Below are positions 12,204-24,200 of a stretch of 64,000 nt of DNA, piece after piece (position 1 is the stretch's first letter; every line of letters starts with the position of its first letter). The stretch lies in contig CAJJDO010000084.1 of assembly GCA_905183005.1 (NCBI GenBank), forward strand, positions 62,001-126,000, read 5' to 3'. A model generated the notes under the pieces. The model was not told the origin of the DNA. It saw only the letters and a list, made by a program, of their open reading frames with translations, and ran no database searches. The translations under genes were made by a program, and so were the position numbers. Origin of the DNA: Paramecium pentaurelia (taxonomy: Eukaryota; Ciliophora; Oligohymenophorea; Peniculida; Parameciidae).

Positions 12204-12608
12204 TTATTTTATAATATCTTAATTATTGGGTAAATAAATTATTATTTATCTACCTTAATTCATTTAGGAGGAATGAGTAAATAACCAGAATTTAAGAAGG
12301 GTTAATTTATATCAAAACTAAATGCTTAATTAAATATTATAATTATATGAATTAACTAATCTTACAGTAAAAGGTAAGTATTTTTACATGTTTTTATTTA
12401 GGATTTTAAGAATGAATTCGTAAAAATTTGTTCTTAATTTTAATCATATTTCATCAAATTGGATTGATATTTATGGGATATATATGAATATACAATTAAA
12501 TAAACTTGTAATTACAAATTATAAAAGAATAATTTAGAACCTAATATTAAAACAAATTATTGAATATAAAACTTGAATTCGTTTTTTGAGAAAATAAATA
12601 ATTAAATA
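12204..12608. promoter_or_regulatory. Divergent intergenic region of the two-TM and trichocyst matrix genes
   Basis: About 405 nt between two divergent starts, AT-rich, containing the presumed promoters of both genes. No distinct motif can be named from a single sequence. Confidence 0.5.
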
Positions 12609-13693
12609 ATGAAATCAACATTGAGTGTGCTCTTGGTTGTTTTAGTATCTGTCTAGGGTTTCTAGAGTGATATGTTCAGCAAACATCATATCCCTAACAG
12701 AAACATCATGGAAATTATGATGTAAATTGAAGCCCAACTTGCTTCAGGAGGTCCATTCGACACAATTAACACAATGTTGTAAGGCTTCAGAACTTCAGTC
12801 ACATCTGAATAAATTGCTCATGATGACTTATATGCCAGATAAAAGAATGAATGTGATTCAGAAACAGCTTTCAGAAGAGGATAAATTCAAGATGCAAGCA
12901 AAATCTTGAGTGCTTCAACAAACTAATTGAACTTATGTTCATTCTAAAGATAAAAGGCTAAGGCTGAATTTGGTATGACAGAAGACTAACTTACCATGAA
13001 TTAATAACACTTGTCATTAATATAAGAAGTTAGAAAGACAGAATAAGAAAACTTTAATAAGATGGCTGTTATCTTCTAAGATGCATTGAGAGTCATTGAT
13101 GAATCAGTCTATTTGGCTAAGAAATTCAGTGTTGGAGATGCCAGTTTAATTGAATTAGCTGATGCAACAGGTCAAATGATGTAACATTCTGTAAGTTTGA
13201 AGAGAACAGGATAATATGCTGCAGTTTTGGCTTCATTAGCTAGAATTTCTTTGGCTGAATAAGTTAGTTCAGCTGATGTTGACAGATTGATCTAATTGTT
13301 ATAAACCTTAAGGTATTTAATTATTTAAATTTATTTAGAAACAACATTGAAGATTCTTATAATTAATTCACAGCTGAAAACAATTAAGCTATTGTTTTAT
13401 ATAACAACTAAAAGGAAAGAATTGATAAGAACATTGCTAGATTAGAAAAATCAAAGACTAGACTTGAAGATTAAATTACCGATTTGAATGGATGTGTTGC
13501 CACTTAAACTGCCATCTCATAAGCTGCTAGTAATAAGAAATAAAGAAACTAAAGATTATTGGATGATGCTACTGCTCTGTGCACTACCTTCAATAGTGAA
13601 TATGAAAATGCTTCAGCTGCTAGAAGATAAGAATTAGTCCTCTTATCTGAAGTTGAAAGATTAGTAGAAAAAAGATAAAATGAAGTTAAATGA
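12609..13693 (+). CDS. Trichocyst matrix protein (TMP family)
   Basis: A 352-residue secretory protein with one intron (13313-13338, 26 nt). A signal peptide (MKSTLSVLLVVLVSVQG) is followed by helical Gln/Ala/Glu-rich segments separated by Cys-containing joints (NECDSETAF, LNLCSF, LNGCVATQ, TALCTTFN). This is the pattern of Paramecium trichocyst matrix proteins, which are cleaved from precursors and crystallise inside the secretory trichocyst. The ARQKNECDSETAFRRGQI-type segment and the terminal long helix are typical. Codons are less AT-biased than in neighbouring genes, as expected for a highly expressed gene. The stop lies 24 bp from the stop of the convergent gene. The TMP subfamily cannot be assigned by eye. 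Confidence 0.9.
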
Positions 13694-13717
13694 TGAAAAA
13701 TTATCATCAATAAATAA

Positions 13718-14239
13718 TCATTTTTAATAAATTATTGTATCATAAGAGGGACACTAACTCATTGATCGAGTAATACTTTGCGATTGTCTCTACTTTAATC
13801 TTTCTCTAAATTATAAATTTTATTAATGTATATTCTCTCTAATAATTGCATCTTTTTGAATAGTATTAGTATGATGTGATTCAACTAGTGTATTCAATTG
13901 TTAATTATGTGTGTCTAGATTGAGTTGAGATTGAAAATTAATTTTATGGATTGTTTATTTAGATCTAATTGAAGTATTTAATAATTCTGGATCCAATTTG
14001 GAAATAGAAACTCTAGTTGTTTATGCTCGATTAGAGTTTCTAGTTATGTGTTCAATAGTATGATCTTAAGATAAAGTGTATTGAATTTTTTCCAAAAAAT
14101 AGTATTTGATTGGATCTTATTATTAGTCATAATATTCAACACATTTGGAATACATTGCAATAAGGGTATCAATAGTAGAAATAGAATTCTTAGATTCAAT
14201 ACGTGCAATTTGTGTAAAGAATTCTTTAGAGAGATTCAT
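13718..14239 (-). CDS. Hypothetical protein, intronless
   Basis: A 173-residue protein in a single exon. The N-terminal part (MNLSKEFFTQIARIESKN...) looks helical; the middle is Ser/Thr/Asn-rich with RTTRVSISK-like basic patches; the C-terminus is a Gln/Arg-rich helix (LQFRERLKQRQSQSITRSM). No signal peptide, TM segment or known motif. Its start is only 38 bp from the start of the divergent B-box/WD40 gene, so the two may share a promoter, and its stop is 24 bp from the trichocyst gene's stop. Function unknown. Confidence 0.75.
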
Positions 14240-14277
14240 TTTAATTAATGCAATTAAAACAATTAGGCAGGAGCAAA
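14240..14277. promoter_or_regulatory. 38-bp divergent promoter spacer
   Basis: Only 38 bp separate the two divergent start codons (14239 minus, 14278 plus). Both transcription starts must lie within this spacer or inside the opposing 5' ends. It contains an ATTAAAACAATTAGG stretch but no recognisable element. Confidence 0.55.
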
Positions 14278-15771
14278 ATGTGCTACCTGTTAGAGCATCA
14301 AGAATTTGATATGTACATAAAGTATTTGTGTGTGGACAGCCAATGCACTCTATAATTCAGAGCAATGTGTACAGATTGTTATAATAAGTTGCATTAAGGA
14401 CATCGCGTAATTGATTTGATTGAAGCTGAACGATTGGCGTATCAGCAACACCAAGAACATTTAGCATAATTTAAGATGCATATTATTAAACTTAATGAAA
14501 TACTTTAACACAGCATAAAGACAATCAAATCTCATGTTAAAAAATTACAAGGGCAATTCAAAATTCTCATTGATTAAGAATTGGAGAAATTACATTAATA
14601 TCATTTAAAACCTCCAAATGATCTAAATGATTTTGCTGAACAATTATTACAACATCAGAATATCATATCAACAACTTAGATGTAAATTTTGACCAAAGGA
14701 GTGAAATAGCTGTTGTTGAAATCTTATTTTTTAACTTCAGATATTACTGTTTTTACATTCAAAGATTATATCACACTTTCAGATGAATCATTAGTTTAAA
14801 TTAAAAGGTTTGATCTAGTACAAAAAGTACTGTTTGATTAAATTACATTTAATACTAATTCCACTGAAGCACTTTAAATATTTAACAGTCATCCTAAGAA
14901 AATCAAATGTCCTGGACTTGTTCATATTTATTCTCTTGATATCAAATAAGATGGTACTTTAATTGCTGTTGGAGGCCATCCTGATACTTTACTCTTAATA
15001 GATCCAATCTCAGAAATTATTGTTAAAACATTTAAAACTAAATTCCTAGAAATCTTTGCTGTTAAATTCTCTTCAGATGGACTTAGATTAGCTGCAGCTG
15101 GTTCATGTCCATATGAAGTCTATGTTTGGAATTGTAATGATCTAGAACAAAGTCCTATTATCTTAAAAGCTTAACATTTAAACTAAATCAATAGATTATA
15201 ATTCATCTCAAAATATTTATATACTGCCAGTGACGATTATAAACTTAGAGTCTGGAAGTTTAAAAAAAATGGAATTAAGAATTATAAAGAATATATAGGA
15301 CATTGGGATAGTGTTTATGGTTTAACTATAAATAATAAACATATTGCATCAACAGGTAAGGATAAGACTATAATTGTATGGTTTAAAGGCAAAATCTTAA
15401 AATAATGGATGGCTCATGATGCTGAATATGGAGGATATTGTGTTGAATATTCTTTTGATGGTAAATTACTAATATCTACTGGTTATGATAAAATTATTAA
15501 ATTATGGAACACAGAGAATGATTATAAGTTGATTAAACAATTTTCATCTCATGAATAACCTATATGGACACTAGGCTTATTAAATAATACAGAATTACTT
15601 GCTACTGCAAGTTGGGATAACACAATTAAAATTTGGGATATCAAAAGTGGAAAATGTATATATACTCTTGAAAATCATTTTCATTCATCTCCATGTATAA
15701 ATATTAAGTGTTATCCCTTATAATTCTTAGCTACAAATGAGGATGGTGTCATTTTGATATGGAATCTGTGA
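14278..15771 (+). CDS. B-box zinc finger / coiled coil / WD40 repeat protein
   Basis: 497 residues, no intron. Residues ~15-50 form a B-box-like zinc site: CVDSQC, MCTDC, then H and GHR spaced as in B-box2. Residues 50-170 are a coiled coil of the tripartite-motif type. From about 220 a WD40 propeller follows, with WD-type repeat endings such as VYVWNC, LRVWKF, IIVWFK, IKLWNT, IKIWDI and LIWNL and repeat openers such as GHWDSVYGL and SSHEQPIWTL. This architecture, without a RING, is common in Paramecium, where it usually serves as a scaffold; partners are unknown. The first repeats are weak, so the propeller may use 6-7 blades. Start chosen as the first ATG, directly before the B-box. Confidence 0.88.
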
Positions 15772-15973
15772 ATTACTCAAGAAATGATATTTATAATTGA
15801 AATTAACATTCATATACTTTCTATTATTTTTGAATATAATAATTCAATTTGTATTTATGATAAAGTATAATATTAATATGCTCAACCCCTTTACAATATT
15901 CATTTATCCTTTCATTTCAAAAATATCCAATATAACTATTTTATTTTTAATAATTTATTATAATCTATTTTTT

Positions 15974-17026
15974 ATGATTAATGAATAAACTATTTAAGAT
16001 ATGGTACCATACATATGGCCAGAGGATTATGATGATCGTCTCTAATTTAGTTTGGATTTGAAATAGGAATTTTTAAATTTCATAGTTTTATGTCCTTAGC
16101 TAAAGGATTACGTATTATAAACAATGTAGAAAATCTCAGAAGAAGCTCCATATTTGGATCTATAAGAGATATTCCAAATTGATTAAGACAAAACTCATAA
16201 ATTATACAAAGTTCTATACCCTCTTCACTCCAACAATACATTAATTGATTTCAAATAACCAGTTTCAATCAAAGCCCTTTAAAAATTGATATCTGATTCA
16301 TATAGGTTGTTTAATCGAAGCTTCCTAGACTACTAATGCAAATTAGTTACCTATGCAAAGTATTATAAAGCATCTGTCTCTATATTCAAGAAATCCATCA
16401 ATCAAATGTATATAGATTACAATACATTAAATTTTGTTTGTTCTTGTGCTACTAAGTAGTGCATTACTTTAAATAGATTATGGAAAGATTATGATGATAC
16501 CTCTGAGAAATACAAGAAATTGTAGTTATCTCTTTAAAAATTGGAACAAATGTAAAAACCAGATGATCTTACTCATTATTTCAATAGATAATAACTCATA
16601 CTTATTTATACACTCTTTAGTCTTATGTAATGTGAGCAAACAATTGCTATTCAATTAGGGGAATAGTATATACCCTTACAACATTCACCTCTTGAACCTC
16701 ACTTCGAGGAATAGACAGAAGATTTCTCTTGGAATATCAATGGATTTTCTTAAATTAGAGATTATTTTCCTAAATTGGCACATAAACTCAATAAAAGAAT
16801 GAAAATCCTTAAAGACTTTCCTCTATTCACTATTCAAGATCGTATTAAAATCTATTAATATACCTAACATTAATTAGGTTATAAAAAAATCGATGATATT
16901 CATGTAATCTAACAATAAAACATAAGTGACATCCTAAATTATAGATAAGCAAACTGTGATGTAGAATTAATACTTCTAGTTGCAAATGCTAAATGCTATA
17001 CACAAATACTCTATTCATTGATTTGA
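15974..17026 (+). CDS. Conserved-looking hypothetical protein, intronless
   Basis: A 350-residue soluble-looking protein in one exon with good codon variety (MINEQTIQDMVPYIWPEDYD...). It is rich in aromatic and charged residues and mostly helical. A CSCATKQC cluster lies near residue 165, but there is no recognisable domain. The frame is also open upstream to an ATG at 15797, which would add 59 residues of Phe/Ile-rich sequence with a spacer-like composition; I prefer the start at 15974. Function unknown. Confidence 0.75.
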
Positions 17027-18224
17027 TTTTAATTTTTAATCAATTACTAATAATTATTCTCTGTCTTATATATAAAATCAATTTCTTATCATATAACATT
17101 TAAACAAATATATTCCCTGCATATTTATTAAATTCCAACCATATAATATATTATAAAATTTATTCTTGAATAAATTAGTATTTAAATTAAATTAAATTTT
17201 AAAGAAATTTAGAATTATTATTAAGACTTATGTAAATTAATTAATGCATTCCTAAATATTTGTATTACTAAAAAAACATTATTTAAATTCTTTAATTTTA
17301 TACATTTTATTTATGGATTCAAATTTTATAAATTTATCAACTTTTAAACCATAAAAATTTTAGTTCACTCAATCAAATTATCATAATAAAGTAATTTATG
17401 AATTAAGATTTTAAAGAATACTCTACTTGACATAAATAATTTCTATTAACTTAATTATAAAAAGAAATATAAAAATAATATTCTTACTTTATTAGATATT
17501 CTATTATTTTAATATCTGTAAATCAAAAATTATTAAAGGAATTTTGGTTCACTTTGTTTAACATGTAGAGCGCATAAGAAATTAAATAAAGTAATATATT
17601 TTGATTAACTAAAAAAGTTATTTAAAATATCTTATTAAAGAGATATTGATAAAATGAGGTTTACGTATTTATATTATTTACAATTAGTAAATTAGACAAA
17701 ACAATTAGAGAAATGTTTATTCCATAGATAATAATAAACCTTCAATATTGACAACTATTGTTCTATAATTAAATGTAAAGACCGATGGATTATTTTATAT
17801 AATTGATTTTGTAAATCAAAGTTATTTAAACTTTTTCTGATATCAACAACAGTTTAATAGCTTATAAGCAAAAAAACCAATAAGTAATAAATTAAATTAA
17901 TAAGGACAAAATATAATTTCCATGTCGAGCTATTAGATACATATAGATGAAGAGCTATTGATAGATTTTTAAAAGAGCTAGAATTACCAAAGTTATACTA
18001 TTAACCTTAATAATATTATAATTGAATTATGAATCAGATAGGATTTATATAATTACAATTTTTCATTAAATTGTTTACAAATTATTATTTAAAAAAAATT
18101 AATATAATTAGAGATAACGTTAGTACTTAGTAAGGAATTCTTTTATTATTAATAATATGAAATAATATAAAATTTAGAACATTAATTAGATGTAATTAAT
18201 AATTTAATATAAATTAATTTAAAT
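17027..18224. other. Intergenic region with one short unexplained open frame
   Basis: About 1.2 kb of AT-rich sequence between two plus-strand genes. A 36-codon frame at 17922-18032 (beginning MSSYQIHIDEELLIDFQKSQ) and an open stretch from about 17654 look slightly protein-like, but no intron chain joins them to a gene. They could be remnants of a decayed gene. No RNA gene recognised. Confidence 0.4.
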
Positions 18225-21200
18225 ATGAGGGGAAACTTTTTATTTATGATTTTGTTCCATTCTATTAATTGCGATTATTATTTATATGAGATGAATAAGG
18301 ATAATTAAATAGAAAATGTTAAATTTTAATTAGATTTAGAAAAATATATTGATGATTTTTCTTTTAGCTATGGTCTTTGGAGTAAATACCTACCCTTAAG
18401 TTAGATAAGTTAAATTGGAAAATTTGGGATATTTGATAGCAATTGCTACCATTTACATAGTGCAACAAACTCATTAACAGATGAAGTAATTTTTTTATAC
18501 TCTGACTGTCTTGACTATAATTCGTAAACAATTAAAAAGTAAGTTTAATTTATAAGTGATGATGGTTAATATCACAATTTTGAGATTTCTATAGATAAAA
18601 TTAACTATGAAAATGTGTGGTTTTATTTTTAAATTGTAGCATGGCCTTAATATTCATATTTTGAATTACTTTTTTTTTAATAACCAGAAACATCTACTCA
18701 AATTGTATTATAAATTAGATATCCTTATAATACTAATAATGTAATCTTAACATTTGGAGGAGGTTTATATCTAGAAACATTGCAATTTCTTTAAAAAGTT
18801 AATTAAAATTAAATTTTTGCTTACTATCCTGGTTAATTTTACCTTAGTCCTTTGAATGAAATTTCTCGTTCTTTTTCAGATTATGATTCAAAATAATTAA
18901 CATTAGATGCTTTAGAAGATATCAAAAATTGCAATTGTTAATCTAATTTAAATGTTTAAATTAAAAATGAGATTCTGAATTGGCTTGATTAAAAATATTT
19001 TACATCAGAAAATGGAAATTGTGATTAATTTGGATTATCAGGATGGTTAAGAATAAAAGAGATAAATAATATAAATGATAATTTTGATTATAAATTTATG
19101 AAAATGAATAAATTTAGTTAGAATAAAAAATTAAATGATGATAATTTATCAGCTTTTTAATTGATATATAGAATATCATAATAATAATAATATGAAATAT
19201 TAATAATGAGTTATAGTTATAGATTTCCTATTGTAAATATAGATTTTAATAATAATCCATTTTTAATAATTAAATAAATAGAAATTAATAATGATATTTA
19301 TTTATGGCATTATTTATAAGTTACATTATAATAAAATGTATTATAAATAATAATAACATTTTATTAAGAATAAATTAAATATTAATATTAAGAATAAATA
19401 AATGTATATCATTTTAATGAAGTATAATTTTAAATACATTATGGTAATATAAATTAAGAATCTAATAATTATTTAAATATTTAAATACAAAATTTTAATT
19501 TTTATAATTGTGATATTTCATAAATTAATAAAAATTGTCATTCAAGTTGTTAATTATGTGATGGACCTACTAATTCTGATTGTTTATCATGTTAAAATAA
19601 TTCAAATAGAATTTATATACCATTATAAAAAGCATGTATTTGTTAATATAATACAATTGATTAAGATTTTTGTTATTCATATTAACATTTTTAATTTTAA
19701 TTAATTTAATATCAAACTAATTAAATATAATGTTAATATGGATATTTCTATTTTAATTCATAAACTTGTATTAAATGGTAATTATTAATTATTTATATAT
19801 TTATAGTCCTTCAATTATTTAATCTAATCTTATTACATGTTTAGAATGTATATCAAATCCTCTAAATTGGTAATATAATCCTTATTGTTAAACATTAATA
19901 TATATAATTCAAGATAATACCTATAATACAATTAAAGATTAATCAATTTAATATTATATAATAATTAATCATTAACTTTAATTGTGTGAACATTGCTAAT
20001 TTTCATAATTATAAAACGAATAAGCTCTTTATAACAATTACATTACAAATTTAAATAGGTAGTAAAGATTTTGTTAGAAAAATGAAATTTTTTATGGTTT
20101 ACTTGTAGTTTTTGAGTGCTATAATTGCAATTTAAATGCTTGTCTTGAATGTGCTGTTACTGAAACAGGATTAGCCTGTATACTATGCTTAGATAATTTT
20201 ACAGCAAAGAATGGATAATGTTAATTAAAAGTGGTTCAAAGCAATTATGAACAATAATTATCATTTTTCATTAAAAATAAGTGCTTAGCTCCTTATTATA
20301 TAACATCAACTAAAGGATGCAAACTATGTCCAATTAAGAATTGTAGATATTGTTTTGAGTACAAGAAGAATGATTTAAACAAATGTACATTGTATGATAA
20401 TTTTGAAACTTTTTAAGAGGATGAGTTTCTTTCTGTAGGATGTTCACTATGCGAAGATAATTTTATATTTGATTTTACTGTTGGATTATGTCTTCATCAA
20501 AAACCAAATTTACAATTTTGCTTGAGATCTTTTATCAATTTAGATGGGACAGAGATTTGCACACTATCTTCTGTTGATGATTTTAGGGTTGCATCAGAAA
20601 TTATTAACTGTGAGAAATTAATAATTAATTGTTTGTAATGTGTATTAATATCATCACTATAAATTAAATGTGTAATTTGTGCATAAGGTTATACAAGTTC
20701 AGTAACAACTGGTTAATGCTACACAACTCCATATAATAATTCAAAAATAAGTATTGAAGGAGATGGATTATAAATGAATGGTTGGATCTAATTAATATAA
20801 AGTTTTCTTATGAGTTTTTTGCCGAATTCATATCACTATCCAACGCCATATTCCTATTTAATAACACCTCTTCCTATAGTTTGTATGGATGGATATCAAA
20901 TTAGTTAATATAATACTTGTGAGAGTTATTGTTCATCAGACTGTTTAGATTGCGAAGGAACTAATGATATAAATTTTAAATTTCAATGCAAAAAATGCTC
21001 TTTAGATTATTATCGCTTACCTTTAAGATCTAAATATTAAAATCAATGTTTAAAATGTTCACCTCTATGTGCAATTTGTCAACCTAGAGATATATCAGAG
21101 ATAAATGTAATATATTTCTTAATTTCTATAGCAATTAAATAAGCATTTTATTATCACTGATTCTAACCTTTTATATACTTATAAATGTTTATATCCAGCN

Positions 21201-24200
21201 GAACATTGCTAATTTTCATAATTATAAAACGAATAAGCTCTTTATAACAATTACATTACAAATTTAAATAGGTAGTAAAGATTTTGTTAGAAAAATGAAA
21301 TTTTTTATGGTTTACTTGTAGTTTTTGAGTGCTATAATTGCAATTTAAATGCTTGTCTTGAATGTGCTGTTACTGAAACAGGATTAGCCTGTATACTATG
21401 CTTAGATAATTTTACAGCAAAGAATGGATAATGTTAATTAAAAGTGGTTCAAAGCAATTATGAACAATAATTATCATTTTTCATTAAAAATAAGTGCTTA
21501 GCTCCTTATTATATAACATCAACTAAAGGATGCAAACTATGTCCAATTAAGAATTGTAGATATTGTTTTGAGTACAAGAAGAATGATTTAAACAAATGTA
21601 CATTGTATGATAATTTTGAAACTTTTTAAGAGGATGAGTTTCTTTCTGTAGGATGTTCACTATGCGAAGATAATTTTATATTTGATTTTACTGTTGGATT
21701 ATGTCTTCATCAAAAACCAAATTTACAATTTTGCTTGAGATCTTTTATCAATTTAGATGGGACAGAGATTTGCACACTATCTTCTGTTGATGATTTTAGG
21801 GTTGCATCAGAAATTATTAACTGTGAGAAATTAATAATTAATTGTTTGTAATGTGTATTAATATCATCACTATAAATTAAATGTGTAATTTGTGCATAAG
21901 GTTATACAAGTTCAGTAACAACTGGTTAATGCTACACAACTCCATATAATAATTCAAAAATAAGTATTGAAGGAGATGGATTATAAATGAATGGTTGGAT
22001 CTAATTAATATAAAGTTTTCTTATGAGTTTTTTGCCGAATTCATATCACTATCCAACGCCATATTCCTATTTAATAACACCTCTTCCTATAGTTTGTATG
22101 GATGGATATCAAATTAGTTAATATAATACTTGTGAGAGTTATTGTTCATCAGACTGTTTAGATTGCGAAGGAACTAATGATATAAATTTTAAATTTCAAT
22201 GCAAAAAATGCTCTTTAGATTATTATCGCTTACCTTTAAGATCTAAATATTAAAATCAATGTTTAAAATGTTCACCTCTATGTGCAATTTGTCAACCTAG
22301 AGATATATCAGAGATAAATGTAATATATTTCTTAATTTCTATAGCAATTAAATAAGCATTTTATTATCACTGATTCTAACCTTTTATATACTTATAAATG
22401 TTTATATCCAGCACCGGATCCAAATATAATCATTAGACAACCATAATTGACTCCCTAATATTGTTTTTCTTAAAATTGTACAGAATTCTTTCAGTATGAA
22501 GTATGATATTCAATATTTTTAGTTTGAAATTAATTATAAGACTGTTTAAGAACACTTAACAACAGTATTACCATAATTCTTTTATGAAAATGATATAAAC
22601 ACAGATTATTTAAACCAAATTGGAATTAGAATAATGAGAATCATGTTTCTATATTTATTGCCTTTAGATGAATAATAAAATATACAAGATTATGAAATGA
22701 TTAAAATAGAGAGCAAATTAAAACAGAAAATATTTTCATTATCATAAGTTAGATTTAATATCAGAAAAGCAGATATATTAAATAATATATTTAATTTTTC
22801 TTTAATAATAAATGGTTTTGATGTAATTGAGATTCAAAATATGATATTTTCAATTAATAAAAATTTCTACTTTAAATTTGAAAATGATGAATCGATAAAT
22901 TTAAATATTGAAGACACTTATTTTTTAGGATCTTAAGATAATTAATAAATAATATCATTTCTTACATTTGCAAAAGATTTTAATAATTTGAGATTAATAA
23001 ATCTGAACTTTAATAATCTTTGGATAAATGATTCTATTATTTGGGAAGTTTCTTTTAGTTAATTAGGAGGCAAGATAGAAATATCTAACATACATTTCAT
23101 AAATTGTACATTTATAAATTCATCAATATTTCATTTTTTTGGAAACATAAGTGAAATTCAAATAAAAGATATAACTTTTTTTTAATGTACATTTTTAAGG
23201 TCCTCTGCTTTTAATTTCTTAGTTGAATATTAAACCAATTTTAACCTTTAGATTCTTTAACTTAATGTTCAAGAATGTATATTTACATAGTCGAATCTAA
23301 TTAATAATTATTAAACACAACTGCTTTATATGAAAGAAATATCAATTATCTAAAGTAATTTTACTATTTCTAATATCATTATTTCCAACTCTTAATTTAT
23401 AATGATTGAATCATATTTCAAATTTAATCTATTGTCTAATTCATTTTTATTTAAAGCATAATAAATTACATAAGAAAATGAATTAGAAATAATATTTCTC
23501 AGCAATTAATTTATTAATAATTAATTTAAAAATTCATCAATAGCAGATATATCTTCTTATATCTAAAGTAACTCTTTTTCAATTTATTTTAATAATACTT
23601 ATTTGATAAAAAATATTAATACTAATTATTCAAAGTTAGAGAGTTTTTTATTTAATATTCATAGTCAAAGTCTTAGAATATTTGATTTAAAAATTATTGA
23701 TTGTTTTAATTTGCAACTTTTTAATTTATATTACATCAATAAAATATTTTTTGATGACATTTAACTAATTAATTCGATTCAGATTAATAAAATACCATTA
23801 AATATAGAGTGTATGAATTCTTAATAACTTAATAAAATGTTTTTAAAAATTTAAAGATTTTAATTATTGAATTTAATGAATATTTTTGTTCAAAACTACT
23901 TTTTTGTTGATCAAACTTTAATTTATATAACATCAGAAACTTAAAATTTTTAAGATTTTTAAGAATAGCTCTATTTCTATAATTTGACATTCACACAAAA
24001 TGTATTGCTTAAAAGTAATGCTGGAAATATTTATACATTTTTAACAATATCTTCAAAACATAAACAAAACATTACGATACATGATATCAATTTTACTGAA
24101 AACATATTTCACTAATACACTAATGATTTGTCCTAATCATCAAGTGGTTTAACTGTTATTGATTCATATTTGAGTAAAGTGGAAATTTTAAATTTCTATT

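Noticed and set aside
17027..18224. Possible tRNA or snRNA genes in the longer spacers
   Set aside because: I found no cloverleaf-like arms or conserved snRNA boxes that I could defend by eye.
19988..22412. Tandem duplication of a Cys-rich exon block as a biological event
   Set aside because: Apparent sequence identity, an N at the junction and frame disruption all point to an assembly artefact.
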